Source: Cephalotus follicularis (lineage: Eukaryota; Streptophyta; Magnoliopsida; Oxalidales; Cephalotaceae). From it: a stretch of 64,000 bases of DNA. The notes under the pieces were generated by a model. That model was not told where the DNA came from. It did not search any database and saw only the letters and a program-made list of their open reading frames with translations. Below are positions 49,304 through 59,396 of the stretch, piece by piece. Position numbers and translations under genes: made by a program. Every line of letters starts with the position of its first letter. The first letter of the stretch is position 1. Where the stretch lies: the NCBI GenBank assembly GCA_001972305.1, contig BDDD01002136.1, positions 136,617-200,616 of the forward strand, given 5' to 3'.

Positions 49304-49680
49304 AACATGAGTCCTTTGGCCTCTAGCAAGCCAAATCCCTTTTATGTGCCACGGTTTAAGTGTTTGACTTAACGAAGGCACATATTGCCTTCCTAAGTGC
49401 AAAACATATGGACCTTGGTATCTAGAAGGCCAAATGACATTCATATGTGCCAAGGGTGAAGTGTTTGACTTAAGGAATGGTCGAATTACCATCATAAGTG
49501 CCAAACATGAGTCTCTTGGCTTCCGGGAGGCCAAATGCCCTTCTTATGTGTCAAGGGCAAAGAGTTTGACTTAAGAAATGCTTAAATTGCCTTCTTAGAA
49601 GCCATAAATGAGGTCATGGTTTCAAAAGGTGAAATGACCTTCTTATGTGCCAAGGGTGAAGTGTTTGACTGAATGAAGGC
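49304..49680 (-). repeat. Satellite segment between the two A-tailed inserts
   Basis: One reverse 401-bp unit, slightly shortened, separating two copies of the same insertion at the same monomer position. It is part of a duplicated module of about 540 bp. Confidence 0.85.
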
Positions 49681-49858
49681 TCCCTTGTGTACCTAGAAAG
49701 GGATGGCTATATGGTAGCAGGATAGTTTTTTTAATACTGTTTTTTTAGGCGTGTTTGCAAACACTAATTTATGAGGCGTTTTTAGCCTTTGTATTAAGAG
49801 AAGGCATAACCCCCTTTTATTTTTATATTAATTTACTGAAGTTATCCAAAAGAAAAAA
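49681..49858 (+). mobile_element. Small A-tailed insertion, copy 2
   Basis: The same sequence and same satellite junctions as 49142-49303, with an extra ~19-bp stretch (GTAGCAGGATAGTTT). The period of about 540 bp equals one satellite unit plus the insert. It is therefore a tandem duplication of an already interrupted unit, not a second insertion. Confidence 0.65.
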
Positions 49859-51485
49859 ATATGAGTCCTTTGGCCTCTAGCAAGCTAAATCCCTTTTATG
49901 TCCCACGGTTTAAGTGTTTGACTTAACGAAGGCACATATTGCCTTCCTAAATGCAAAACATATGGACCTTGGCATCTGGAAGGCCAAATGACCTTCATAT
50001 GTGCCAAGGGTGAAGTGTTTGACTTAAGGAACGGTCAAATTACCATCATAAGTGCCAAACATGAGTCTCTTGGCTTCCGGGAGGTCAAATGCCCTTCTTA
50101 TATGCCAAGGGCAAATGTTTGAATTAAGAAATGCTTAAATTGCCTTCCTAAGTGCCAAAAAATGAGGCCATGACTTCCAGAAGGCAAAATGACCTTCTAA
50201 TGTGCCAAGAGTGAAGTGTTTGACTAAATGAAGGCTTAAATTGACTTTCTAGACACCAAACATGAGTCATTTGGCCTATAGCAAGACAAATCACTTTTAT
50301 GTGCCACGGTTTAAGTGTTTGACTTAACAAATGCTCATATTGCCTCCCTAAGTGCAATACATAAGGACCTTAGCATCTGAAAGGCCAAATAACCTTCATA
50401 TTCTCCAAGGGTGAAGTGTTTTAGTTAAGGAATGGTCAAATATCCATCCTAAGTATCAAACATTAGTCTCTTGGCTTCAGGGAGGCCAAATGCCCTTCTT
50501 ATTTGCCAAGGGAAAAGAGTTTGACTTAAGAAATAATTAAATTGCCTTCCTAAGTACCAAAAATGAGGCCATGACTTCTAGAAGGCTAAAAGACCTTCTA
50601 ATGTGCTAAGGGTGAAGTCCTTTTTCGTGCCACGATTTAAATGTTTGACATAACGAAGGCACATATTGCTTTCCAAAGTGCAAAACATATGGACCTTGGC
50701 ATCTGGAAGGCCAAATGACCTTCATATGTGCTATGGGTGAAGTGTTCGGGTTAAGAAATGGTCAAATTGCCATCCTAAGTGCAAAATATGATTCTCTTGG
50801 CTTTTGGGAGGCCAAATGCCCTTCTTATGTGCTAAGGGCAAAGAGTTTGACTTAAGAAATGCTTAAACTACCTTCCTAAGTGCCAAAATTTTGGTCATGT
50901 CTTCTAGAAGGCAAAATGACCTTCTTATGTGAGAAGGGTGAAGTGTTTGACTGAATGAAGTCTTAAATTGACTTTTTAAACACCAAACATGAGTCCTTCG
51001 GCCTCTAGCAGGCCAAATCCCTTTTATGTCCCACGATTTAAGTGTTTGACTTAACAAAGGCACATATTGCCTCCGTAAGTGCAAGACATAAGGACCTTGG
51101 CATCTGGAAGGCCAAATGACCTTCATATGTGCCAAGGGTGAAGTGTTTGAGTTAAGGAATGGTCAAATTGCCATCCTAAGTACCAAACATCAGACTCTTG
51201 GCTTTCGGCAGGCCAAATACCCATCCTATGTGCCAAGGGTAAAGAATTTAACTTAAGAAATGCTTAAAATTGCCTTCCTAATTTTCAAAATTTAGGCCAG
51301 GTCTTCCAGAAGGCAAAATGACCTTATATGTGAAGGGGGAAGTGTTTGACTAAATAAAGGCTTGAATTAACTTTTTAGACACCAAACATGAGTTATTTGG
51401 CCTATAGCAGGCCAAATCCCTTTTATGTGCCACGGTTTAAGTGTTTGACATAACGAAGGCAAACATTGCCTTCCTAAGTGCAAGT
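49859..51485 (-). repeat. Satellite block 10, reverse, right end of the array
   Basis: Last reverse units. The array stops at CTTCCTAAGTGCAAG, the same D/A monomer border at which the left end begins (10812), and is followed at once by an LTR start. Confidence 0.9.
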
Positions 51486-52381
51486 TGTTTAGCATAAGAT
51501 TGTGTGATTTTTAATGATATATTTGTTATATTTTTATGCTTGGAATAGACTACTTTGGTTGTGTTTTAATGATTTTCAGGTACAAGTTCTAAATGACCAA
51601 AGTGCAAAAATACTACCCAAAAGTGTGCAAAATTGGAATTTAAAGTGCAAAGGTTGAAGAAATGCAAAATTCTGCAGAAAACAGACCAAAGAAGTCGACT
51701 CCTTTCAAAAAGAAGTCGATGTCTTTTCTGGGTTTACAAAGAAGTCGACTCCTTTCAAGAACAAGTCGATGTCTTTTCTGGAAAATGCAACAATCTTCAA
51801 GGAGCTATGAAAAAGAAGTCGACGCCTTTCCAAAAGAAGTCGACGTCTTTCATGCAGATCGACGTTTTTCACACAACACATCGATGTCTTCAAGCGAAAT
51901 TGACCTGTAACTTTTTGACAAAAAAGAAGTCGACTCCTTTCAAGAAGAAGTCGACTCCTTTCTCTCGCATCTTAGCAAAGTCGCGATTTTTACACAAAGA
52001 AGTCGACGCCTTTCCAAAAGAAGTCGACTCCTTCCTCTGCAGCAGAAATAGAAAGTTTAGATTTTTGCCATATTTTGAGTTTCTTTACCCCAAAACCGTC
52101 TCTTTATTATATATTCTCTTTATTTTTATTTATTACATGCTTTATTTCTTAGTATTTCACATTCAACGTTTTTAATTCTCGAAGCTTTAATTTTTGGTTT
52201 TGTTTATTTATTATTTCTGCATAATTAGGAGTAGTTTTTAATAGCTTATCTCTTGAAATTGGTATACTTCGCTTAGGTTGCATAAATTACAACTAGTTTA
52301 CGTTTCCCTGCGTTCGACCTGTTACTGCATGATCCGTGCACTTGCGGCTATAAATATTAAAACATTCTAAATCAGTGAACA
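51486..52381 (+). mobile_element. 896-bp LTR, Athila-like ends
   Basis: Starts TGTTTAGCATAA and ends GTGAACA at 52381. The first ~95 bp match the 278-bp solo LTR at 27700, and the final ~230 bp match the Athila-like LTRs of elements A and B. No primer site follows, and the flanks (CAAGT and CTGCT) do not match. It is therefore a solo LTR that lost its duplication or a recombinant end. The middle holds a TCGA palindrome cluster. Confidence 0.8.
51690..52040. promoter_or_regulatory. TCGA palindrome cluster in the 896-bp LTR (about 12 copies)
   Basis: Mostly head-to-tail pairs with about 22-24 bp spacing, such as AAGAAGTCGACTCCTTTC followed by AAGAAGTCGATGTCTTTT. Pairs lie near 51690/51713, 51740/51763, 51813/51836, 51927/51945 and 51998/52018. 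CTGCAGAAAA precedes the cluster (near 51672) and CTGCAGCAG follows it (near 52037). Same motif as in the Sirevirus LTR. Confidence 0.6.
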
Positions 52382-52742
52382 CTGCTACAAGTCCAGGTGC
52401 ACGAACGAAGAAGAAGAAGAAGAAGAAGAAGAAGAAGAAGAAAAGAAAACTAGACTCTCTCTCTCTCTCTCTAAAACTCTCTGCTGAAGCTAGAAGAAAG
52501 GATGATTACAACTCAAAAAGTCTCCACACAAACCCAACTTAAGCCGTCAAACGTCTTGGGATATGGAAGCTTCCTCAACAAGCTTTGCACTTAAGTCTTT
52601 TAACTATCACAAATCATGCTTTACACTTGGGCTTATAGCACAAACAACACTTAACCTTCTTCTCTTTCTCAAATTAAGTCCAAAGCCCATAAAAAAAATT
52701 ATACACCATAGAAAAGTTCCAAAACTGCTACGGGGCGTTACA
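52382..52742 (+). mobile_element. Probable LTR tail of another gypsy element
   Basis: Contains a GAA microsatellite (about 52407-52444) and a CT run (52454-52472). It ends CGGGGCGTTACA at 52742, a typical end of chromovirus-type LTRs. No coding frame of note. The start is not defined. It lies between two Athila-like LTR sequences, so it may be a fragment trapped by later insertions. Confidence 0.4.
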
Positions 52743-53305
52743 AAAGGTGCTTAATTCAATTAATGAAGTCTACTCATACGGTTTGTCACAACAAACACAC
52801 TTCGTATAGACCTAACATGTCTACTCATACGTCTTGTCGCCGTTTTCGTACTTCGTATAGACCTAGCATGACTACTCATACGTCTTGTCATCACCGTCGC
52901 ACTCCGTATAGACCTCGTTGCCGCTGGTTATCAAGGTATGATCGTTCAATTAAATGGAATTGTTCAATACAATCTATGGTGAGTTTCTATACCCTAAAAC
53001 TGATTTTTAATTATATATTTTCCTCACTTTTATTCATTGTTTTGATTAGTTTTAAATTTTCATACTTTATTTCTTGGTGTTTTAAATTCAGTGTTCTTGA
53101 TCACCGACCCCTTCATTTCATGTTTTGATTATTTAATTTATTTTGCATAATTATGAGTAGTTTTCATAATTAAACCTTGAATTCGCATACTTCGCCTAGG
53201 TTGGATAAATTACAACTAGTTTAACATTTTCCTATGTTCGACCCGTTACTGCATGATCCGTGCACTTGCGGCTATAAATTTTAAAACATTCTTTTTTCGT
53301 GAACA
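52743..53305 (+). mobile_element. Athila-like element B, 5' LTR (left edge truncated)
   Basis: Matches element A's 3' LTR from GCTTAATTCAAT onward. It has three tandem TCTACTCATACG units (52769, 52820, 52871) and an AT-rich U5 with an insertion near 53040-53130, and ends GTGAACA at 53305. The expected first bases are absent on the left. Confidence 0.75.
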
Positions 53306-53311
53306 AGTTTT

Positions 53312-53329
53312 TGGCGCCGTTGCTGGGGA
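53312..53329 (+). promoter_or_regulatory. Primer binding site, tRNA-Asp type (element B)
   Basis: TGGCGCCGTTGCTGGGGA, one mismatch to the tRNA-Asp complement and at a different position from the mismatch in A. It is 6 bases after the LTR end. The leader 53330-53631 is AT-rich and non-coding. Confidence 0.85.
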
Positions 53330-53631
53330 AACGTTTTATATTAGTTTAAATTTATTCGACTTATTCGTAGTATTTAATTGTGTTTTATTTTTCTGTTTTT
53401 GTGTTTCCTTTTATTTTGTTAGCTTAGTTTAATTAGGGATTGCATAAGCTTTCACAACAAATTCTTACAATCTTTGCATAAGCTTTAAACAAACCCTAAT
53501 TTTGCTAAGTTAATTTTCTGAATAAAATTTTAATTATCACCTAGTTTAATTTAGGTCTTGCATAAAATAATAAAAAAAACCTGCATTTTCTGCTGTAGTT
53601 TAGGTTTACGTTAAGATAGTTTTTTTAGTTT

Positions 53632-55516
53632 ATGACTGAGTGGGTACGTGGCACGAATAACCATCTTGAGCGAAATATTCAACACACACAAATGGCGGAC
53701 GAGCGACCAATTCAAATTCTTCGCGATAGATTCTATCCCGCAAGGACAATGCAACCATCATGTATCCTATTGCCTGCTCCTCAAGGGAACAATTTCGAGT
53801 TAAAATCTCAGTTGATTAGCATGCTCACACACTTTCATGGTTTACCCAATGAGGATGCATATCTCTTCCTCCACGAGTTCGAGGAGGTATGCGCCCTCAT
53901 GAAACTTCAACAACTCTCGGATGACGCAATCAAATTGCGTTTCATAAATTTTTCTCTAAAAGATGGAGCTAAAAAGTGGCTCTACAGTCTCCCAAATAGT
54001 TCTATCTCTATATGGGACCATTTCACTGTCTCATTCCTAAAGAAATTCTTTCTGCTTCATAAAACCAATAAACTTAGGAATGACATTCTCCAGTTTCGTC
54101 AAAAACCCAATGAATCATTTTCTAGGTGTATGGAATGTTTTAAGGATCTCCTCTTAGAGTGTCCTCATCATGGTTTGAACACTTGGCATTTGTGCCAAAT
54201 CATCTACGAAGGCATCGACTACCAGACCAAGCAATTGGTCTAATCAAGGTGTCCTCATGGGTTCACCTCGTACACTGATGAAAACGAGGCATGGAATTTC
54301 CTTTTAGATTTGGGTGAGCGAACTAGAGAGTGGGAGTCCACTCAAGTTTCCGACAGAGCTTTGCCAAGTAAAGGGTACGATATAGAAGGAGCAGTTGCTA
54401 AGGAGGCATAGCTAGAAAGTCGCCTAACTAGACTAGAATCGCTACTTTGGGGTTCCATGCAAGTAAATCAAATCAATCAAAGCACCCCTATGTGTTCTTG
54501 GTGCCAGTCCCAAAATCATGTTTCTGAAGAATGCCAATTTTATATTGACAATCAATACGCTCCTGAGAATGTGTCTGCTATGAATCAATATAACCCATAT
54601 AGTAACACTTACAATCCGGGTTGGAGAAATCATCCAAACTTCTCATGGAGTCAAGGGCAAAACATGAGAGGGCAATCGGGTTTTTCGGGTCCAAATTCCA
54701 ATTTTTCTGGACAGACTTCTAGCGTTGGTGCCACACCTTTAATTTTTTTGGGACAACCTTCGAGCTTCCCTAGTCAGTCTGCACCACAGCAGACCTTTCC
54801 AAGGTTTTCCCCAAATACGAATAATATTCGACCATCCGTCGCACCACAAAATCAATTCTCAAATCAATAAACACCAGGTGTGTCGAACCAAAGGGATGAT
54901 ACATCTAGGATTTCATCACTAGAAAAGAGCGTAGAACTTGTTATGAGCACAATGATGACTAGTCAACATAACATGGAAAAACAAATTTCACAACTAGCAT
55001 CCGCTCTCCATGAAAGAGAAAAAGGAAAAATGCATTCCCAACCTGACCCGAATCCTAGTACTACCTTCAACCATTCCGCTCAAACTCAACAACCATTAAA
55101 TCCGCAAAATTCAGCTTCCTCCTCAAGTCCATCAAAACAAGTTTTTGCCTTAAGGAGTGCAAATGAATACCATCCAACAGATCAAACGGAAAACGTGAGC
55201 GAGCAAATAGAGGAGTCCTTGGTGCAAGAAAATATACAAGAACCATTGGTTGACCCATCGGAGCAACCAACGCAATTAAATGCGGAAGATTAATTGAGGA
55301 AGGAGAAAGAGGACAAGAAAAAGAAACAACCGGTGGAGGCGCCCGAGCGTTCATTTGACCCACCAGCTCCCTTTTCAAAAAATATTGCAAAGTAAGAAAG
55401 CCCCCGCAATGGAAAAGATCATTGAAACATTTAAGCAAATTCAAATCAATATTCCATTGCTTGAAGCCATTGAACAGGTGCCCTCTTACGCAAAAGTCCT
55501 TAAAGACTTATGCACT
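53632..55516 (+). pseudogene. Athila-like gag (element B), cut by chromovirus C
   Basis: One frame from 53632 to 55293 with nonsense codons at 54241-54243, near 54409, at 54868-54870 and at 55291-55293; past 55293 the frame shifts. The retrotransposon gag domain spans about residues 60-200 (FHGLPNEDAYLFLHEFEEVC, FSLKDGAKKWLYSLPNSSISIWD, FLLHKTNKLRNDI). Then come the knuckle CSWCQSQNHVSEEC (CX2CX4HX4C), PYSNTYNPGWRNHPNFSW and a hydrophilic linker. It aligns with A over 54450-55510 and shows the ~0.73 kb that A has lost. It stops at KDLCT where the chromovirus LTR begins at 55517. Protease, RT and integrase are not seen. Confidence 0.85.
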
Positions 55517-56907
55517 CGTAACACCCCGTGCCCGCAGGGCAGACACGTGGCATTACTCTCAATCCAATACACAATACAATGGTCGGGACTAGTAATATAA
55601 AAATGAAACATTAAAACTTTACAATACATAACACTTGCGGAAGATACAATACAATCCATCCATACAGTACAAAGCAAATCTTTTACAATACAGTCTTTTA
55701 CAATACATTGTCAATCTTTCGATACAGTATTACAATACAATACATTCCAAACTTCACTACAATCTCATAACCAGTACCGCGGTACCCAAGCAGTCATGCG
55801 ATCAATCGAGTCTTCAATCCTTCTGTCCACTGCTACCTGCTGCCCTACCTATGCCGCACACAAAGGTACAGCACAGCCCCACCCCGAAGGATGGGGTTAG
55901 CCACACTGGCTAAGCAGAAACCCCATGCAGCATGTATGCATGTACAATGTGCAATATCTGTGACAATCAATGCAATATCAATGTGCGGTGTACAATATCA
56001 ATGCATGACATGGAAAATGTACATGTACAATTGGCGATCAGACTACCCATATGACAATGGCCCATTACAGAGCATACGGATAGGATCTATAACAGACAAT
56101 CAATCAATGGCAGACACTCAATGGTGGTGTATGAAACATCCAATCAATCAATCAATATCCTATAGAGCGTGCGACCGGTCAATACAATGTCAATCGGTTA
56201 GCGGTGATCAATCCCACGGAAGGTAGTCCTTCAAAAAGGGTGGGAGATCTATCTACGGTTCTCAGATTGATCAGGTCTGGGACTCATAGATCTTCCAGCC
56301 TATGGCTGGATCAATACAGTCTCGATGAGCTACAACCGAGGGAGCTACTGATACCGTTAGGGAGCCACGGCCTCAAGGGAGCATCAATAGACAATCAATC
56401 GGTACCGCTCGTCAGCGGGTCAATACAATACAATAAATGAAACGATCAGCGAAATAGGTGGACAGAGTCAACGACTTAACATGCTGACACGAATCATAAG
56501 GTCGCTCTATAGGATCCATACAATACAATCAATCAATCAATCGAGTCAATACAATATTGGGTAAAGTCAATAAGTGGTGGTGCCTAATGGAGAAATGGGA
56601 ACGTCCGTCCATCGTACCGACTTAGGCTAGCAACAACACTCACGACTCAAGCAATCGATCAATGTATCAATACAACGTCGAAGCCAGGCCAATAAGTGGT
56701 GGTGCCTAATGGAGGGATGGGAACGTGCATCCATTTTACCGACTTAGACTCATAACAACACTCATGACTAAAGCAATCAATCGGTCAGTGCAATCATTAA
56801 AACTGTTTACAAACACTTGAACACCTCAAGTGAGGCTCCGGTCAAGTGGCAATGTGAAAAAAGTGGAAAACTAACTTTAAAACAGTTAAAACTCCTTTCT
56901 GCACATT

Positions 56908-57250
56908 CGGCGTCGATGTCTTTGGTGAAAGACATCGACTTCTCTTTAAAACGATGGAAAGACGTCGATGTCTTTTAAAGACATCGATGTCTTTCCCTAT
57001 TTATGTAGAGAATTGGCCAAAGACGTCGAAGTCCTTGGAGAAAGGCGTCGACGCTTTTTGATAAAAACAGCCTGAGAATGCGCATCGATGTTCGGCATCG
57101 ATGTCTTTCCAGGGGAGAGACATCTCGAGGCAAAGACGTCGACGCCTTTGAAAGACGTTGATGTCTTTGCTGCAGAATCAAGGATATAGCACTCAGATGA
57201 AAAAGATATCGACATCTTTGGGCTAAGGGTCGATGTCTTTCCCGGGCAGA
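56908..57250. promoter_or_regulatory. TCGA palindrome cluster in the left chromovirus LTR (about 13 copies)
   Basis: Copies such as GAAAGACGTCGATGTCTTTT and AAAGACATCGATGTCTTTCC lie almost back to back (56956-56996). Pairs occur elsewhere, and a CTGCAGAATC motif sits at about 57171. The 18-bp form is an exact palindrome in several copies. It lies about 710-1055 bp into the LTR on the minus strand. Confidence 0.6.
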
Positions 57251-57663
57251 GTCGATTTTTAGGTAGAAAATGGGGCCAATCTCAAGCCAAAATCTAATTT
57301 AAAGCCCTTCTTTGAAAACCAAAGTTTACAATCAATCATTTGAGGTTTGTAAGACTAGTTACAACCTTCCAAATTCAATTTCAATCCTTTAATTAACAAT
57401 TAGGTCAAGGATTTACTTAAAAACCCCAATTTCACTCAATACATTCAATTCAATCATGCAATTCAATCAATCAATCAATAAAGCAGTAGGTAATTCAGTA
57501 AAGAAGTCATACTTATTACTAAAGCTTCAAAAGTTGAGCTTCCAATCACTCAATCGGTTTCTATACCGTTCAATCACCAATCCACTCCTTGCAATCGTTG
57601 TTCTTGTCGATGGAGATGCAATCCGGGGCTGCAATGGTGGAAGATGGAGCTGCCAGCAAGAGG

Positions 57664-57681
57664 GAGAGAGAGAGAGAGGGA

Positions 57682-57727
<46 letters not shown>

Positions 57728-57740
57728 GTGAGTGAGTGAG
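57664..57740. repeat. GA microsatellite grading into GTGA
   Basis: About 30 GA dinucleotides followed by GTGA repeats, within the chromovirus LTR about 240 bp from its minus-strand start. The matching part of the right LTR lies outside the window, so length variation cannot be compared. Confidence 0.9.
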
Positions 57741-57963
57741 AAAATGAGAAAATGAGAAATGTGAGAGTAAGGAGAGAAAGAATTGACTTATATTGTCAAT
57801 TCGATGAACTCTCCGAAACTCGGCCCAAAATTCCGACTATACATGCATGTGATCAATACAATATCAATAGGTATAAGAATACCTCAATTCAAAACAGTTC
57901 AGTACGATACAATACGGTACGATGTATGCATGAATAGTCCAAGAGGGAATTCGGGTCGTCACA

Positions 57964-57980
57964 TTCTCCCCTCCTTAAAG
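57964..57980 (-). promoter_or_regulatory. Polypurine tract of chromovirus C
   Basis: On the minus strand CTTTAAGGAGGGGAGAA directly precedes the LTR start TGTGACGACC. It is the expected plus-strand primer and fixes the 3' LTR boundary at 57963. Confidence 0.85.
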
Positions 57981-58016
57981 GAATCTGGTCCCCAGATTCA
58001 CCGATCAAACAATCAA

Positions 58017-59396
58017 TCAATCAAATAGGAAGGGATATGTCTCTCTCATATCACCCTCGCGCTCCCAGGTGCGCTCCATAGAACCATGATACTGCCATAG
58101 AACACTGACCAAAGGGATGGTCTCGTTCCTCAATACTCTGATCTGTCGGTCAACAATCTGTATAGGAGTCTCTGTAAAAGACAAGGCAGGTTCCAGCTGA
58201 ATCTGACCATACTCAATGATGTGTGAAGGATCTCGAACATAGTTCCTCAACTGAGAAACATGGAACACATCATGCACTCCCGACAATGCTGGAGGCAGGG
58301 CAAGCCTGTAAGCAAGTCGGCCAATCCGATCCAATACTTAGAATGGTCCAATAAAATGAGGAGAAAGCTTTCCTTTCTTCCCGAATCTCATGACTCCTTT
58401 AGTGGGTGACACTTTGAGGAAAACATGGTCACCAACACTAAACTCCAAGCCTCTGCGATGAACATCAGCATAGCTTTTCTGTCTACTCTGTGCAACAATC
58501 AGTCGGTCTCTAATCAATTTCACTTTCTCTGCGGTAATCTGTACAATCTCTAGCCCCAAAATACTTTTTTCACTGACCTGATCCCAACAAACTGGTGATC
58601 GGCACTTCCTACCATATAGGACTTCATAGGGAGCCATCTGTATGCTCTCGTAATAACTGTTGTTATATGAGAACTCAATTAAATGCAAGTAGTCATCCCA
58701 ACTACCTCCAAAGTTGAGCACGCATGCTCAAATTATGTCCTCCAATGTCTGAATGGTCCTTTCCGACAAACCATCTGTTTGGGGATGAAAAGCAGTGCTG
58801 AAACTCAATTTTGTACCCATAGCTACCTGTAACTTCCTCCAAAACCCGAAAGAGAAGTGAGAGTCTCGGTCTGAAACAATGCTGACAGGAGCTCCATGTG
58901 CTTTAATAATCTCTTTCATGAACAATCTGGACAACTTCTCTCTAGAATAAGTCATCCAAATCGGTAGAAAGTGGGCCAACTTCGTGAGTCGATCGACCAT
59001 AACCCATATACCATCATGTCTGTCATGATTCAGCAGCAACTCAGACACGAAATCCATGGTAATATGCTCCCACTTCCACTCAGGAATGAGCAAAGGCTGA
59101 AGCAAGCCTACCGGTCTCTGGTGCTCTGCCTTAACTTGCTGACAAGTGAGGCATCTCGATACAAACTCTGCGATTTCTCTCTGCATGCTAATCCACCAAT
59201 AGCTAAGTTTTAGGTCAGGATACATCTTCGTACTCCCTGGGTGAACAGAGAGACGAGATTTATGAGCTTGAGAAAGAAGCTCTTCCTTCAACTCGCTATC
59301 GGCTGGAATGCAAATTCTCTTCCTGTATCTCAATAACCCATCTGTAGATAAAGATAAATCGGGTTTCAATCCTTCATCAATAGCAGTAGCCACTTT
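58017..59396 (-). pseudogene. Chromovirus C integrase with chromodomain
   Basis: Same frame as the upstream RT. The zinc-binding HHCC module is seen as AHKSRLSVH and CLTC. The catalytic core follows: first Asp in HITMDFVSELL, second in IVSDRDSHF, Glu in GLSERTIQTLEDII. The GPY/F module is EFSVGDHVFLKVSPTKGVMRFGKKGKLSPHFIGPF. The C-terminal chromodomain region is FHVSQLRNYVRDPSHIIEYGQI...VLRNETIPLVSVLWQYHG, in chromoviruses a histone-mark-reading module that directs insertion to heterochromatin. Stops at 59397-59399, 58728-58730 and 58338-58340 inactivate it. The 58728 stop is TGA at a CGA-expected Arg. The natural stop is at 58017-58019. Confidence 0.9.

Larger units (their letters stand above)
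10810..51485. repeat. Satellite array, 401-bp higher-order unit of four ~100-bp monomers
   Basis: Period measured at the GGTCC landmark: 11201, 11602, 12003, ~12405, 12806. Each 401-bp unit holds four related monomers of about 99, 100, 101 and 101 bp (A to D). All have a CAAT start, a TTAAGTCAAACACTT block, CCCTTGGCACATA and a TTTGGCC...GCCAA dyad. About 33.5 kb of satellite remains after subtracting inserts, near 84 units. Unit orientation changes along the array (see the blocks). Open frames of 60-120 codons recur because copies share ancestry; none is a gene. Centromeric or pericentromeric location is inferred from satellite plus Athila/LINE context only. Confidence 0.95.
55517..57963 (-). 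mobile_element. Chromovirus C, 3' LTR (~2.45 kb)
   Basis: On the minus strand it starts TGTGACGACCCGAATTC at 57963, next to a purine tract, and ends GGGGTGTTAC near 55517. The first ~1.7 kb from the left edge matches 62301-64000, with scattered differences (by eye about 95% identity). It contains many CAATACAAT and CAATCAAT runs, a direct ~122-bp duplication (56571 and 56693), a GA microsatellite (57664-57725) and a TCGA palindrome cluster. Long LTRs of this kind fit the Tekay/Del group. Confidence 0.85.

Noticed and set aside
11635-51135. Dozens of similar 60-120 codon frames in the satellite, sharing a WHIKGIWPARGQRTHVWCLE-like peptide
   Set aside because: The ~100-bp monomer and 401-bp unit are not multiples of three, so the frame cannot continue from unit to unit. 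Recurrence reflects shared repeat ancestry, and stops and indels vary freely.
51690-52040. Regularly spaced short repeats resembling a CRISPR array
   Set aside because: The repeats are degenerate, unevenly spaced and inside an LTR of a plant retroelement, with no cas genes. They are treated as palindromic motif clusters.
51481-52386. Target-site duplication around the 896-bp LTR
   Set aside because: The flanking 5-mers CAAGT and CTGCT do not match, so a clean solo-LTR insertion cannot be claimed.
56975-57215. Arg/Ser-rich peptide frames across the TCGA clusters (also 51662-52175 and 63614-63995)
   Set aside because: They come from reading the repeated motif in different frames; no start context and no conservation as protein is expected.
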